Positions 1 to 8,696 of a DNA stretch of 64,000 nt are shown here, piece by piece; the stretch's first letter is position 1; every line of letters begins with the position of its first letter. The notes under the pieces were generated by a model. That model was not told where the DNA came from, made no database searches, and saw only the letters and a list, made by a program, of their open reading frames with translations. This DNA comes from Mycolicibacterium helvum (GTDB taxonomy: Bacteria; Actinomycetota; Actinomycetes; Mycobacteriales; Mycobacteriaceae). The stretch lies in NCBI RefSeq assembly GCF_010731895.1, contig NZ_AP022596.1:6324001-6388000 (forward strand). The letters run 5' to 3'. The position numbers were made by a program, and so were the translations under genes.

Positions 1-615
1 ATCATTTCTGCTCTCGACGTCGCGATCGCTCACCCCGACCTGCTCGACGTCGACCTGGCCCGCGAAACACTCGTACCGGAAGCCCAACGGATGCGCACTC
101 TCGTAGAAGATCTGCTGCTCTTGGCTCGGGCCGACGAGCGCGGTCTTGTCCTCCACCGAGAACTCGTCCGTCTCGACGAGATCGCGGTGGGCGAACTAGC
201 CCGGCTGCGCCGCACCTGTACTCACGCGACACACATCCACGCCTGCGAGGTGGAGCTGTCCGGCGACGGCCGCGCACTGTCTCGGGTAGTACGTAACCTG
301 CTTGAAAATGCTGCCCGCCACGCCTTCTCGCGTGTCGAAATTGTTGTATCGGAGGATTGCGATTTCGCTGTTCTGACAGTGTCGGACGATGGGCCGGGAA
401 TCCCGCCTGCCGATCGACTGCGGGTATTCGACAGGTTTGTGCGCCTCGATAGCGCTCGCTCACGTGCAGGTGGCGGAACAGGGCTCGGATTGTCGATCGC
501 AGCCGAAATCGTCAACGCGCACGGAGGCACCATCACCGTCGCCGATCGGCTCGGCGGCGGCACCGTCGTGAAGGTTCAGCTCCCACTGAGGGCCGCGTCG
601 GACTCCAGCCGGTAA
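1..615 (+). CDS. Sensor histidine kinase, C-terminal part (gene starts before the window)
   Basis: The reading frame is open from base 1, so the sensor, HAMP and most of the dimerisation region lie outside the window. What remains is the end of the HisKA region followed by a complete HATPase domain: N-box RNLLENAARHA, G1 box DDGPGIPP, F box FDRFVRLD and G2 box GTGLGLSI. It would autophosphorylate and pass phosphate to a response regulator, probably the OmpR-type gene that overlaps its 3' end by 40 bp on the opposite strand. The stop is at 613-615. The input signal cannot be told from this fragment. Confidence 0.9.
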   Translation: MISALDVAIAHPDLLDVDLARETLVPEAQRMRTLVEDLLLLARADERGLVLHRELVRLDEIAVGELARLRRTCTHATHIHACEVELSGDGRALSRVVRNLLENAARHAFSRVEIVVSEDCDFAVLTVSDDGPGIPPADRLRVFDRFVRLDSARSRAGGGTGLGLSIAAEIVNAHGGTITVADRLGGGTVVKVQLPLRAASDSSR

Positions 616-1265
616 CCGACCCCGCGAATCGTCTCGATCGTGTTGGTACCGAAGGGGATATCGATCTTTCTCCGTAAGTAGCGGACATAGACTTCGACGA
701 TGTTGTCCGGCCCATCATAGTGGGGATCCCACACGCCCTCGAGAATGTCGACCTTCGTGCACACAGCATCCTTGTTGCGCATCAGATACTCGAGCAGTCC
801 AAACTCGCGCGGACTGAGGTCGATTGGTGTACCGGCACGTTCGACGATGTGCCGGGCCGGGTCGAGGCTCAGATCGCCGGCGGTCATCGCGACCGGACGC
901 TCGGGTGCGCCGCGGCGCACCAATGCACGCAGCCGGGCAACGAGAACCACGAACGAGAAAGGCTTAACCAGATAGTCGTCGGCGCCCAGGTCGAAGGCGT
1001 CAGCCTGGTCGTACTCACCGTCCTTGGCCGTCAACATCAACACCGGTGTCCAGACTTCGCGGGCTCGCAGCTGCCGAAGCACCTGATAGCCACTCAGTTC
1101 CGGCAACATGATGTCCAAGACGATGACGTCGAACCGATTCTCGGTGGCTTGCCACAACCCCTCGGGACCGGTCGCCATGTCAACCACCATGAATCCCTCA
1201 GCGCGAAGTCCCATCCTGAGGCTGGACGCGACGTGGGGCTCGTCCTCCACCAGCAGGACCTTCAA
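576..1265 (-). CDS. OmpR/PhoB-family response regulator
   Basis: This 229-residue protein has a receiver domain (about residues 1-120) with acidic pocket EDE near residue 7, phospho-acceptor Asp in VLDIMLPELSG near residue 51, and conserved Lys in LVKPFS near 103. A winged-helix DNA-binding domain follows, with LSPREFGLLEYLM and the C-terminal RGVGYRL wing. It is the likely partner of the histidine kinase at 1-615. The pair is arranged tail to tail with 40 bp of 3' overlap instead of the usual same-strand operon. I cannot name the mycobacterial orthologue with confidence. Confidence 0.92.
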   Translation of the reverse strand: MKVLLVEDEPHVASSLRMGLRAEGFMVVDMATGPEGLWQATENRFDVIVLDIMLPELSGYQVLRQLRAREVWTPVLMLTAKDGEYDQADAFDLGADDYLVKPFSFVVLVARLRALVRRGAPERPVAMTAGDLSLDPARHIVERAGTPIDLSPREFGLLEYLMRNKDAVCTKVDILEGVWDPHYDGPDNIVEVYVRYLRRKIDIPFGTNTIETIRGVGYRLESDAALSGS

Positions 1266-1659
1266 CTCAGTGAACCTCCCCTATCCGACGACCGACCATC
1301 ACCGGCGCCGCCGAACGGCCGACGCGCCAAACTTGGCTCGGAAATCCGCGCATCGGTGTCAACGAGAGCAGATCGAATCTCCGAAGTGGCGCGCCGGCCT
1401 CACTCGGCGGGCCCGAGTCCTGTCCCATCGACCATTGACCGGACATCGCCACGATGTCAGTTCACCGCTGAGAGAACGCTGAGCAGCCGTTACCGGCAGG
1501 TGAGAAGGATTCTCCCAACCAATCCCAGGTGCCGCTCAGTGGGCGCTACACGATCGGCAGGCGCAGCCGCCTCCTAACAGCGGAGGGTCAGGAGCCAAAC
1601 AGATCCTTGTTTCTCTGAATTGCGATGCCGTCGCCTGAATCGGACACGTGCTGAGGGAG
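1266..1659. other. Intergenic region, no gene seen
   Basis: This stretch separates the start of the response regulator from the stop of the porin gene. Short open frames exist on both strands but none shows a recognisable motif or ribosome binding site. It presumably carries the response-regulator promoter near 1266-1330; I could not assign -10 and -35 boxes with confidence. Confidence 0.5.
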
Positions 1660-2298
1660 TCAGTTCATGTTCCAGGGTTCGCCGTAGGTGGTGACGCTGT
1701 CACCGGCCTTGGAGATCAGCCGGGCGAACGGGCGCAGCAGCACACCGCCGGCGGCACCGGTGACGGTGCCGTGGGCGTTGGCCACGGCCACCGAGCCGTT
1801 GGGGCCCGAGACGTCCACCGAGAAGGTGGCGACTTCCTGGATACCGGGGCCGTTGCCTAGATCAGCGCTGATCGAGACACCCGGGAACAGATTTGGAGTG
1901 ATGACCTGATTGAGCGGGTGGAAATTGGTCGGCGAGATACTCACGTCGTCGAGCAGGATGTTGGGCGTGGTGTAGCTGAAGTTGATGCCCACACCCAGCG
2001 ACCACGGGAAGCCGACCTGGTAGCCCAGCTCCAAGGTGCCCGCGAAGTCATCGGCGCCCGGGCCGACCACGCTGTAGACAGCCTTGCCGGAGTGGAACCA
2101 CTCACGAGTCAGCCGGTTGCGGTCCAGGGGGAACACGCCATTGAGGAAGGTGTCCCACTGCTGAATCGTCATCGTGCGGCCACCGCCGTCGACCAGACTC
2201 AGCTCGTTATCCAAACCCGCGTGGGCGGCCCCAGGACCGACGTACAGAGCTGCAACCACAGTCACGACCGCAACTGCCACTCGCCCGATGATCCTCAT
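1660..2298 (-). CDS. MspA-family outer membrane porin
   Basis: The start is placed at 2298, giving 212 residues: a 27-residue Sec signal peptide ending AAHA and a mature protein beginning GLDNELSLVDG, as in MspA of M. smegmatis. GGAGGA lies just upstream. The mature protein matches MspA closely along its length, including QQWDTFLNGVFPLDRNRL and the C-terminal TTYGEPWNMN. MspA forms an octameric channel in the mycolate outer membrane for small hydrophilic solutes. In the constriction, Asp90 and Asp91 are kept, but the position of Asp93 is Ser, and the position of Glu139 is Asn, so the lumen should be less acidic. The longer upstream frame is rejected because it would bury the signal peptide. 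Confidence 0.95.
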   Translation of the reverse strand: MRIIGRVAVAVVTVVAALYVGPGAAHAGLDNELSLVDGGGRTMTIQQWDTFLNGVFPLDRNRLTREWFHSGKAVYSVVGPGADDFAGTLELGYQVGFPWSLGVGINFSYTTPNILLDDVSISPTNFHPLNQVITPNLFPGVSISADLGNGPGIQEVATFSVDVSGPNGSVAVANAHGTVTGAAGGVLLRPFARLISKAGDSVTTYGEPWNMN

Positions 2299-2774
2299 AC
2301 TCCTCCGTCGTTGGTTCCGTGATGCCACCTCGTGGCCACCGTCGATCGCACTAAAGCAGCTGCCCAAGGCAGCCAAACTTCCCGTGCGCTCATCGATGAA
2401 TCACTCGGGGCGGCGAGCATCGCATTTACTCGCTTAGAAGACGCTGAGAGACGCGCAGCGAAATGCACCCATCGTCGTAGCGGTGGCTGCCCTTCACTGC
2501 GTCTCTCGGCGCTTTCGCAGGGGGAGTTGCCGACTTTGGGACCATGATCGGTGCGCGACAGCCCACCGCATTCGTCACCAACCCACCGATCGGGCGTCCC
2601 GATCAATCACCTGAGTCGCGGCAATGACGCCCGCGTCGTGTGCGCGGGCCACCCAGTTCGTCAGGCCAATTCCGAAGGGACGATCCAGCTTTGACACGTG
2701 GTGAAGTTTCGCCGCGAGCGGCACGTCGATCCCGACCGACCGCGACCAGTCCGTCGAGAACACGGCACCTCGTG
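2299..2774. promoter_or_regulatory. Long leader region upstream of the porin, with inverted repeat
   Basis: About 480 bp separate the porin start from the MFS gene. An imperfect inverted repeat (12-base arms at 2443-2454 and 2499-2510, one mismatch, 44-base loop) could form a stem in a porin leader transcript. From memory, mspA of M. smegmatis has a long untranslated leader, so a distant promoter here would fit. Promoter elements were not identified. Confidence 0.35.
2575..2763 (-). pseudogene. Possible remnant of a nitronate monooxygenase-like gene
   Basis: This 62-codon frame contains FSTDWSRSVGIDVPL and DRPFGIGLTNW, which faintly resemble the N-terminal strands of short nitronate monooxygenase (2-nitropropane dioxygenase) proteins. 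It is too short for an enzyme. It starts 14 bp beyond the stop of the MFS gene. It may be a decayed fragment or a chance frame; the resemblance is weak. Confidence 0.25.
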
Positions 2775-2776
2775 CC

Positions 2777-4000
2777 TCAGACGTAGCGGTTACGCCCGGC
2801 GAACACGCCCAGGGTGATCTGCACGGCGTAGACGGCCAACACCATGATGAACGGGACCGTCCACCCGCCGGTCACATCATGCAGCGTCCCGAACAGGAAT
2901 GGGCCGATGCCGGCCAGCAGATAGCCGTAGCCCTGCGCCATCGCCGACAACTGGACAGTGTCCTCGGGCGTGCGCGACCGCAACGCGATGACAGTCAACG
3001 CCAACGAAAACACGCTCATGCCCATGCCCACCAGCACACTCCACAGCAGCGGGCTGAAGCCCGGAGCGACCAGCAGGCCCACCACGCCGGCGACGCCGCA
3101 CACGCCCAGCGCGGCGATCCACCCACTCTGGTGGGCCGAGCGAGCCGCCATCGGCGCAAGGATGAGGCTGATCGGCACCGCGATCACCGAGAGCAGCCCG
3201 ACGAGCATGCCCGCGGACGTCTTGCTCACGCCGTTGTCGATGAACACTTCCGGCAGCCAGCCCATCATGATGTAGGCCAGCATCGACTGCGTCCCGAAGA
3301 ACAGCGTGACAATCCAGGCCAGCCGATTCTTCAGCAGCGACCGATGCTCTCTGGTGCCAGCCCCATCGTCGGCGGGACCATCGACGCGGCGCGCGACGAT
3401 GAGCCACGCCAGCAGCGCGACCACGGCCAGCACGGCCCAGCTGCCCAATGCCGGCCGCCAGCCACCAAACACATTCTCCAGTGGCGGCGTGATCGCCGAA
3501 CCCAACGCTCCGCCGCCCTGCAACGCGGCGGTATAGATGCCGGTCATCAACCCCAGCCGAGCGGGGAATGACTGCTTGATCACCACCGGGATGAGGACGT
3601 TGATGACGGCAATGCCCGCGGTGGCCACCAACGTTCCACCGATGACGACGTAGGGGCCGTCGAGCACGCGAACCAGGAGCCCGACAATCAGAATGACCAG
3701 CGCCATGCTGATCGACCGGCCCAACCCGAACCGGCGGGACAATTTCGCGGCTGCCAAACCCGCACCCGCAAAGCACAATCCGGGCAGCGTCGTCAGGACA
3801 CCGGCCCAGATCGCTGACGCGCCCAGCGCGCGCTGCATATCGCCGAGGACCGGTCCAACGCTGGTGACCGCGGGGCGCAGGTTCAATGCGGTGAGCACAA
3901 CGGCGACGATCAGGACGGCACCGGCGGCGGCCCGTCCAGCGGGTGGCACCTCGACGGCGCCGTCCAGTTCGAGCGACAGGTCGTGCTCATAGCGGCTCAC
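2777..4000 (-). CDS. MFS transporter, CynX/NimT-like
   Basis: The protein of about 407 residues has twelve hydrophobic segments and the layout of the cyanate/nitroimidazole (CynX/NimT) branch of the major facilitator superfamily: an early LTALNLRPAVTSVGP motif and a mid-protein soluble loop (RVDGPADDGAGTREHRS). The GTG at 3998-4000 is chosen as start because AGGA lies about 7 bp upstream; a longer frame to 4090 would run into the divergent GntR gene. The substrate is unknown. The neighbouring regulator very probably controls it, as GntR-MFS divergent pairs commonly respond to the transported compound. Confidence 0.85.
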   Translation of the reverse strand: MSRYEHDLSLELDGAVEVPPAGRAAAGAVLIVAVVLTALNLRPAVTSVGPVLGDMQRALGASAIWAGVLTTLPGLCFAGAGLAAAKLSRRFGLGRSISMALVILIVGLLVRVLDGPYVVIGGTLVATAGIAVINVLIPVVIKQSFPARLGLMTGIYTAALQGGGALGSAITPPLENVFGGWRPALGSWAVLAVVALLAWLIVARRVDGPADDGAGTREHRSLLKNRLAWIVTLFFGTQSMLAYIMMGWLPEVFIDNGVSKTSAGMLVGLLSVIAVPISLILAPMAARSAHQSGWIAALGVCGVAGVVGLLVAPGFSPLLWSVLVGMGMSVFSLALTVIALRSRTPEDTVQLSAMAQGYGYLLAGIGPFLFGTLHDVTGGWTVPFIMVLAVYAVQITLGVFAGRNRYV

Positions 4001-4018
4001 CGCGCTATCCTGCCATAC

Positions 4019-4033
4019 ATCCCATGATCGGAT
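4019..4033. promoter_or_regulatory. Candidate GntR operator between divergent genes
   Basis: A near-palindrome ATCCCATGATCGGAT (12 of 15 positions symmetric) sits in the 48-bp gap between the MFS gene and the GntR gene. This is where an autoregulatory FadR-type repressor would bind to control both genes. The assignment is by position and symmetry only. Confidence 0.45.
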
Positions 4034-4048
4034 GAAAAGGGTTTTTCG

Positions 4049-4735
4049 ATGCCGCTCGCCGCCGCACGCCCCACCGGGCTGGTCGACCACGTCATAGATC
4101 AGCTGCGACAGTCCATCGCGTCCGGTGAATGGCCAGTTGGGACGCGCATCCCAACCGAGCCGGGCTTGGCCTCAGCTCTCGGCGTCGGGCGCAACACCGT
4201 CCGGGAGGCCGTCCGCGCGCTCGCACACAGCGGGATCCTCGAGGTCCGCCGTGGCGATGGCACCTATGTCCGCGCCACCAGCGAGATTTCGGGCGCACTT
4301 AGCCGGATGTACGGATCGAAGCTCCGCGAGGTGCTGCAGGTGCGGCGATGCCTGGAGGTCGAGGGCGCGCGGTTGGCGGCGGCGGCCCGCACCGAGGACG
4401 ACCTGGTTGAGCTGCGGGACCTACTCGCCCGCCGCGACGCACTGGATGGCGGGACCGACCGAGCCGAGTTCTCGCGAGCCGATGCCGATCTGCACTTCGC
4501 GGTGGTGCGCGCGTCGCATAACGCTGTCCTCATCGAGCTGTACCGCGGATTGACCGAGGCGGTGGCCGACAGCGTCGCGATCGCCAGCACGATGGACGCT
4601 TCCCAACATGTCGGCCACTCCGAGCTGGTCGATGCTATCGCCGAACGAGACGCCGACCGCGCCGGGCATGAGGCAGGCAGCTTCCTCGACGAGCTGATTG
4701 GCGAACTTCCAGAACAAGGGGCGCTTCACGCTTAA
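4049..4735 (+). CDS. GntR-family regulator, FadR/FCD subfamily
   Basis: This 228-residue protein begins with a GntR winged helix (residues 10-75), with the family pattern GTRIPTEPGLASALGVGRNT followed by VREAVRALAHSGILEVRRGDGTYV. An all-helical FCD ligand domain follows, with ADLHFAVVRASHN and the later H-x(3)-H region. FCD domains bind small carboxylates, often with a metal. It is divergent from the MFS transporter with only 48 bp between, which argues that it regulates that gene and itself. The ligand cannot be predicted from sequence. Confidence 0.92.
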   Translation: MPLAAARPTGLVDHVIDQLRQSIASGEWPVGTRIPTEPGLASALGVGRNTVREAVRALAHSGILEVRRGDGTYVRATSEISGALSRMYGSKLREVLQVRRCLEVEGARLAAAARTEDDLVELRDLLARRDALDGGTDRAEFSRADADLHFAVVRASHNAVLIELYRGLTEAVADSVAIASTMDASQHVGHSELVDAIAERDADRAGHEAGSFLDELIGELPEQGALHA

Positions 4736-4759
4736 TCTCTTGGGGCGCAATAGGACTCA

Positions 4760-7700
4760 CTACGGTTTGATGCGGATCGGACCTGGGTTCCAGAGGCCGC
4801 TGCGGGTGGCCGTTCCGAGTTCGATGTGGGCTTCGGGGGCGTCGACTATGGGTTCGAATCGGCGCAATGACCCCCAGTCACGGCCCCAGTCCCGGGACAG
4901 GTAGGTCGGCATGACGTGCGCGCGCAACAGTATGTCGGTGATGCCCAGCGGTCCGCCGTTCTGGCCGGATTGCCAGGTGTCCGGCATTTCGATTTTGGCC
5001 GGATAGTCCGGGGAGATCCGGTAGGCGGGGACCTGGGTGACGCCGTTGGCGTGCAGCATGGGCTGCTGGCAGGGGAACACCAGTCCGACTGCCCAGTCCA
5101 ACAAGATGGGCTGCGTAGAGCCGAGATACTCCTGCACGGAGCGCAACTCGGGTACTCGCGGTGGAGTGACCGCGACCCAGTCGCCGAGGTTGAGCGAACC
5201 GTCCTCGGCCACGATCCGCACGTAGCGCGCGTCCGCGGGAATCTGGTTGCGCGGAAAGCGCAGATTGCGCCAGGCGGGCTGGGGGCCGATGTCGTATGGG
5301 GTGAGACGACCGCCGGGTATGGGGGTGCCGTCGGAGTCGGGCGTCGCGTATTCGAGTGCGACAGTTTGAGCCGTGGTGTGACCGGAGAGCACGCTGTTGC
5401 CGGTGATCGTCCCCGCTGCGGTGATCACGACGAGCGGGTGAGCGGCGTCGGCGGCCGGGAGGCGATACCAGGCCGAGGTCAGGGTGCCGATTTGTTGCGG
5501 GCCGGCAGTGAAGCTGCCCGCCACCGGTACCGTCGCGGGGTCCAGCCCGTAGGGCAGTACCACGCTGGAGCCGTTGATCCCGGGCCGATCGAGAGCGGTG
5601 GGGGCGTCCCAGTCGTAATCAGTGCCGGACTTGGCTTGGCTCTGCCAGATCGCTTCGGCCAGTGTGTGTTCCGGAACCCCGTTGGGATTGAAGCCGGTCG
5701 AGTCAGTGCCTCCCAGCGGACCCAAGGGACCGTAGCGGCCCGGCACCGGAGTCAAGAAGCCGGTATTGGCATCGGGTTCGACCAGCACGTCATCGGCCAG
5801 TCCACAGCCGCCGGCCAGTTCGCGCAGGTTGGCCCAGCCGTTGGAATAGGTGGGGTATTCCTTGATCGCGCCGTACAGCATCGACCCGGCGGACACCACG
5901 ACCATGATCGCCGCGGCGACCGGGACCGGTGCAGCGGTCAGCACACGGCCCACGCGAGACGGAGTTCCTTTCGGCGGCACAAGGTGCAGCCAGCCGGCAT
6001 AGCCGGCGGCGAGCAGGCTGAACACCAGGAAGACAGTGCTGACGGTGACAGGTCCCCAACGCGGGCTGCTGTCGTTGAACGGCACTCCGTAGCTGGAGAC
6101 GTACCAGAAGCCATTGGTGGAAGCGAAACACAGCGCCAGCACCAGCAGAACCACCGACAGGAATGCCGTCTGGTTGCGCGGTGAGCGCAGCACTGTCGGA
6201 CCGAACAGCACGGTCGCCACAGCCGCCATCGCCGCACCCACCGCGGCGAAGAGACCGAAGTGGTGAATCCACTTGGTCGGGGCGAACGTCAACAGGAACA
6301 AGGTGGCGAAGATGACACCCATGAGGCGCCACACGGGGCCGACCGCTACACCGGGAATACGTTTGCGGCGCAACAATAAAAACATCGATCCGAACAGGCA
6401 CGCGATGGTTATCAGGATCCCGAACCGCCGCGACAACGCGCCGTCGGTGGTTGGCAGGAACAGGTAGAAGTAGCGCAGGTTTTCGGTATACCAGGGCTGT
6501 GCCGGTCCGATCGCCGTGCGCACCGAGGTGGCCTCGCGGACCGCGGCAAGGGTCTGGTCGGCGAAGATCACGGTCAGCACCACCACGCCGGCGGCGGCCA
6601 GTGGCAGCAGAATCGGCCAGAGCCCCACTGCTTTGGCACGAGTGACGATGATGCGCACGATCAGACGGCCGCCGGCCAGCAGCACGGCCACAGCGATGAT
6701 CCCGGTGGGCTGGATGCCAAGGGTGAACGCGGCCACCACGATCGCCAACCCCACCAGCGACGGGCGGCGGGTGATGATGGCGCGCTCCACCAGAATGTAG
6801 GTCAGCAGTGCCCCGGCCGCGATCTGACCTTCAGGTCGTAGCCCATTGTTGAAGGGCATCCAAGCCGCCAGGAAGACCAGTGCTGCCGCCCACACCGCGG
6901 CACGATTCCTCACAACTGCCCGACCGAGGCGGGGCAGGACCTCGCGGGAAAGCAGCAGCCAGCACACCAGCGCGCAGATCAGATCCGGCAGGCGCAGCCA
7001 CAGACTGGCGTGGCTGACCTGGGTCATCGCCGCAATCAGGTCGTAGTACCAGCCGAACGGGTCTTCGGGGCTGCCGAACCAACGGAAGTAATTGGCCATA
7101 TAGCCGGCATGGCTCGAGGTGTTCGCCATCCCGAACTGGTAACCGTCATCAGAAGATCCAGCTCCGGCGATGAACCAGAACACCGACAGTACGATCACCG
7201 TGACGTCGACCGTGGTCAAGGTTCGCCACCGGGCCGGGACGAGCCGTTGCCGGCGGCGCCCGTCGAGGCGGTCCAGGCGCCACAACGCCAGCAGACTGAT
7301 GACGGTGCCCAGGACGCCGGCCACCATCGCCGCCAGCTTCAGCGGTGAGGGTGAGCTGGTGTAGCGGGTGTCGATCACCGCAGAGAAGGACAGGCCGGGC
7401 GGGGCGGGGCCGGTGAGATCGGTAAAGACTCCGACGATCTGCGGCCGCAGATTCGGGTCGGCGAACCCGCCGCGCAGTACTTCACCGGTATCGGGGTCGG
7501 TCAGTCCAGCGACCTCGGCGAATGTGCCTGCCATAGAGCTGGATACGTCCAGCGCCCCGCACTGCGGGCCGGCCATCCGGGTACGCGGCACGCTGAGGAT
7601 GACGACGTTGCGGGCGATCACGTCGACCCGCTGGGCGGACGCGGTGACGAAGAGACCGTTCAGCGTCGCCTGCTTGCCGGCCGCCGGCGCTGTCGCGAAC

Positions 7701-8002
7701 ACCAGCCCACCTTCGGGCGGTATATCGCGAATCACGCTGCAGGGCACCGAAGCTGTCAACGAGATCGGCGTCAACGTGATCAACGGCGCGGTCACACTGC
7801 CGAGCTGACCCTGCTGGGGCCAGTGCAGGGTCGCCGTGGTCTGTATTACCGGCAACACCGGGATCAGCACACTGGCCACGAATCCCACCGCGCCGGCGAT
7901 CATCGCGACCAGCCGGGTTGACCGCATTGGCCGGCCAGCACGGATCCTCGGCACCTCGACGTCGTCGCTCGCGGCGGTGCCGGCGTCGCGCATCACGCTC
8001 AC
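4760..8002 (-). CDS. EmbB-like arabinosyltransferase, outside an embCAB cluster
   Basis: This protein of about 1080 residues is colinear with EmbB: an N-terminal membrane helix, the first luminal domain (VIQTTATLHWPQQGQLGS), about 13 more hydrophobic segments, and a C-terminal carbohydrate-binding region ending ELGTATRSGLWNPGPIRI. Emb proteins transfer arabinose from decaprenyl-phosphoarabinose to arabinogalactan or lipoarabinomannan at the outer face of the membrane. The catalytic Asp pair is present in GSSDDGYQFGMAN. The position equivalent to M. tuberculosis Ile303 is Gln and Leu304 is Phe, while Met306 is kept. Neither neighbour is another emb gene, so this is likely an extra paralogue. 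The start at GTG 8002 is preferred (AGGGAG six bases upstream); GTG 8020 is the alternative. Confidence 0.93.
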   Translation of the reverse strand: MSVMRDAGTAASDDVEVPRIRAGRPMRSTRLVAMIAGAVGFVASVLIPVLPVIQTTATLHWPQQGQLGSVTAPLITLTPISLTASVPCSVIRDIPPEGGLVFATAPAAGKQATLNGLFVTASAQRVDVIARNVVILSVPRTRMAGPQCGALDVSSSMAGTFAEVAGLTDPDTGEVLRGGFADPNLRPQIVGVFTDLTGPAPPGLSFSAVIDTRYTSSPSPLKLAAMVAGVLGTVISLLALWRLDRLDGRRRQRLVPARWRTLTTVDVTVIVLSVFWFIAGAGSSDDGYQFGMANTSSHAGYMANYFRWFGSPEDPFGWYYDLIAAMTQVSHASLWLRLPDLICALVCWLLLSREVLPRLGRAVVRNRAAVWAAALVFLAAWMPFNNGLRPEGQIAAGALLTYILVERAIITRRPSLVGLAIVVAAFTLGIQPTGIIAVAVLLAGGRLIVRIIVTRAKAVGLWPILLPLAAAGVVVLTVIFADQTLAAVREATSVRTAIGPAQPWYTENLRYFYLFLPTTDGALSRRFGILITIACLFGSMFLLLRRKRIPGVAVGPVWRLMGVIFATLFLLTFAPTKWIHHFGLFAAVGAAMAAVATVLFGPTVLRSPRNQTAFLSVVLLVLALCFASTNGFWYVSSYGVPFNDSSPRWGPVTVSTVFLVFSLLAAGYAGWLHLVPPKGTPSRVGRVLTAAPVPVAAAIMVVVSAGSMLYGAIKEYPTYSNGWANLRELAGGCGLADDVLVEPDANTGFLTPVPGRYGPLGPLGGTDSTGFNPNGVPEHTLAEAIWQSQAKSGTDYDWDAPTALDRPGINGSSVVLPYGLDPATVPVAGSFTAGPQQIGTLTSAWYRLPAADAAHPLVVITAAGTITGNSVLSGHTTAQTVALEYATPDSDGTPIPGGRLTPYDIGPQPAWRNLRFPRNQIPADARYVRIVAEDGSLNLGDWVAVTPPRVPELRSVQEYLGSTQPILLDWAVGLVFPCQQPMLHANGVTQVPAYRISPDYPAKIEMPDTWQSGQNGGPLGITDILLRAHVMPTYLSRDWGRDWGSLRRFEPIVDAPEAHIELGTATRSGLWNPGPIRIKP

Positions 8003-8072
8003 CGGGCGCTCCCTGCCCACGCGTTCTGTCCCACCGAACCATCAGTATCTGAAGCAAGTGTTACAGTCAAGC

Positions 8073-8696
8073 GTGCCACGGCCGCTCGACCGCGTGAAGC
8101 GTGAGGAGCTTTTGGCCACTGCCGGTGCGATTTTGGCACGCACCGGGGTGGTCGATACCTCGCTGCGCGAGCTCGCTTCCGAGATGGGCACCAGCGCCAG
8201 GATGCTGGTCTATTACTTCGGCAGCAAAGAGCAGCTCATCCTGGAGGTCCTGACCCGTCAGCAGCGGGCCGCGATCCCCGGGACCGACGAGTTGGACCTT
8301 CCGGAATCAGTTGCAGCACATCGCAAGTGGTGCTTCGAGGACTGGCATGCGTGCACTCGGGGTGAGCGGCGCGACAGCCTGCGGGTGGTGCTTCAGGTGT
8401 TCGGTGCGGCCTGCGGACTCGACAGCCCCTACCGCGACTACACCTGGGACACGCTGTCCCTGCTGACCCGCAACTCCAAGGCCCGCCTGCAAGCTCTGGG
8501 GATGCCTGACGAGATCGCTGAAACCCGATCGCGGATCGCGCTGGCCGCCTTCCAGGGCTTCATCATCGAGTACTTCACCGCACCCGACCCCGCCTTCGTC
8601 GATGACACCTTCGCCAGGTTCGTCGACGAATTCCTCCTCGCACCGTGGGCACGGCCGAACCGTCGCCATCCCAGGAGCACGACTGATGACCCATAG
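8073..8696 (+). CDS. TetR-family regulator
   Basis: This protein of about 207 residues has an N-terminal TetR helix-turn-helix (RVKREELLATAGAILARTG, then SLRELASEMGTSARMLVYYFGSKEQLI). A helical ligand-binding domain without obvious class motifs follows. The gene lies 70 bp from the divergent EmbB-like gene and overlaps the downstream membrane-protein gene by 11 bp, so it may regulate either. Start is uncertain between GTG 8073 and GTG 8058; the longer frame from 7836 runs antisense inside the emb gene and is rejected. Confidence 0.88.
   Translation: MPRPLDRVKREELLATAGAILARTGVVDTSLRELASEMGTSARMLVYYFGSKEQLILEVLTRQQRAAIPGTDELDLPESVAAHRKWCFEDWHACTRGERRDSLRVVLQVFGAACGLDSPYRDYTWDTLSLLTRNSKARLQALGMPDEIAETRSRIALAAFQGFIIEYFTAPDPAFVDDTFARFVDEFLLAPWARPNRRHPRSTTDDP

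Noticed and set aside
720..1577. 285-codon plus-strand open frame
   Set aside because: It is antisense to the response regulator and continues into non-coding sequence; composition is shadow-like.
4916..6184. 422-codon plus-strand open frame
   Set aside because: It is antisense within the EmbB-like gene and has no recognisable domain.
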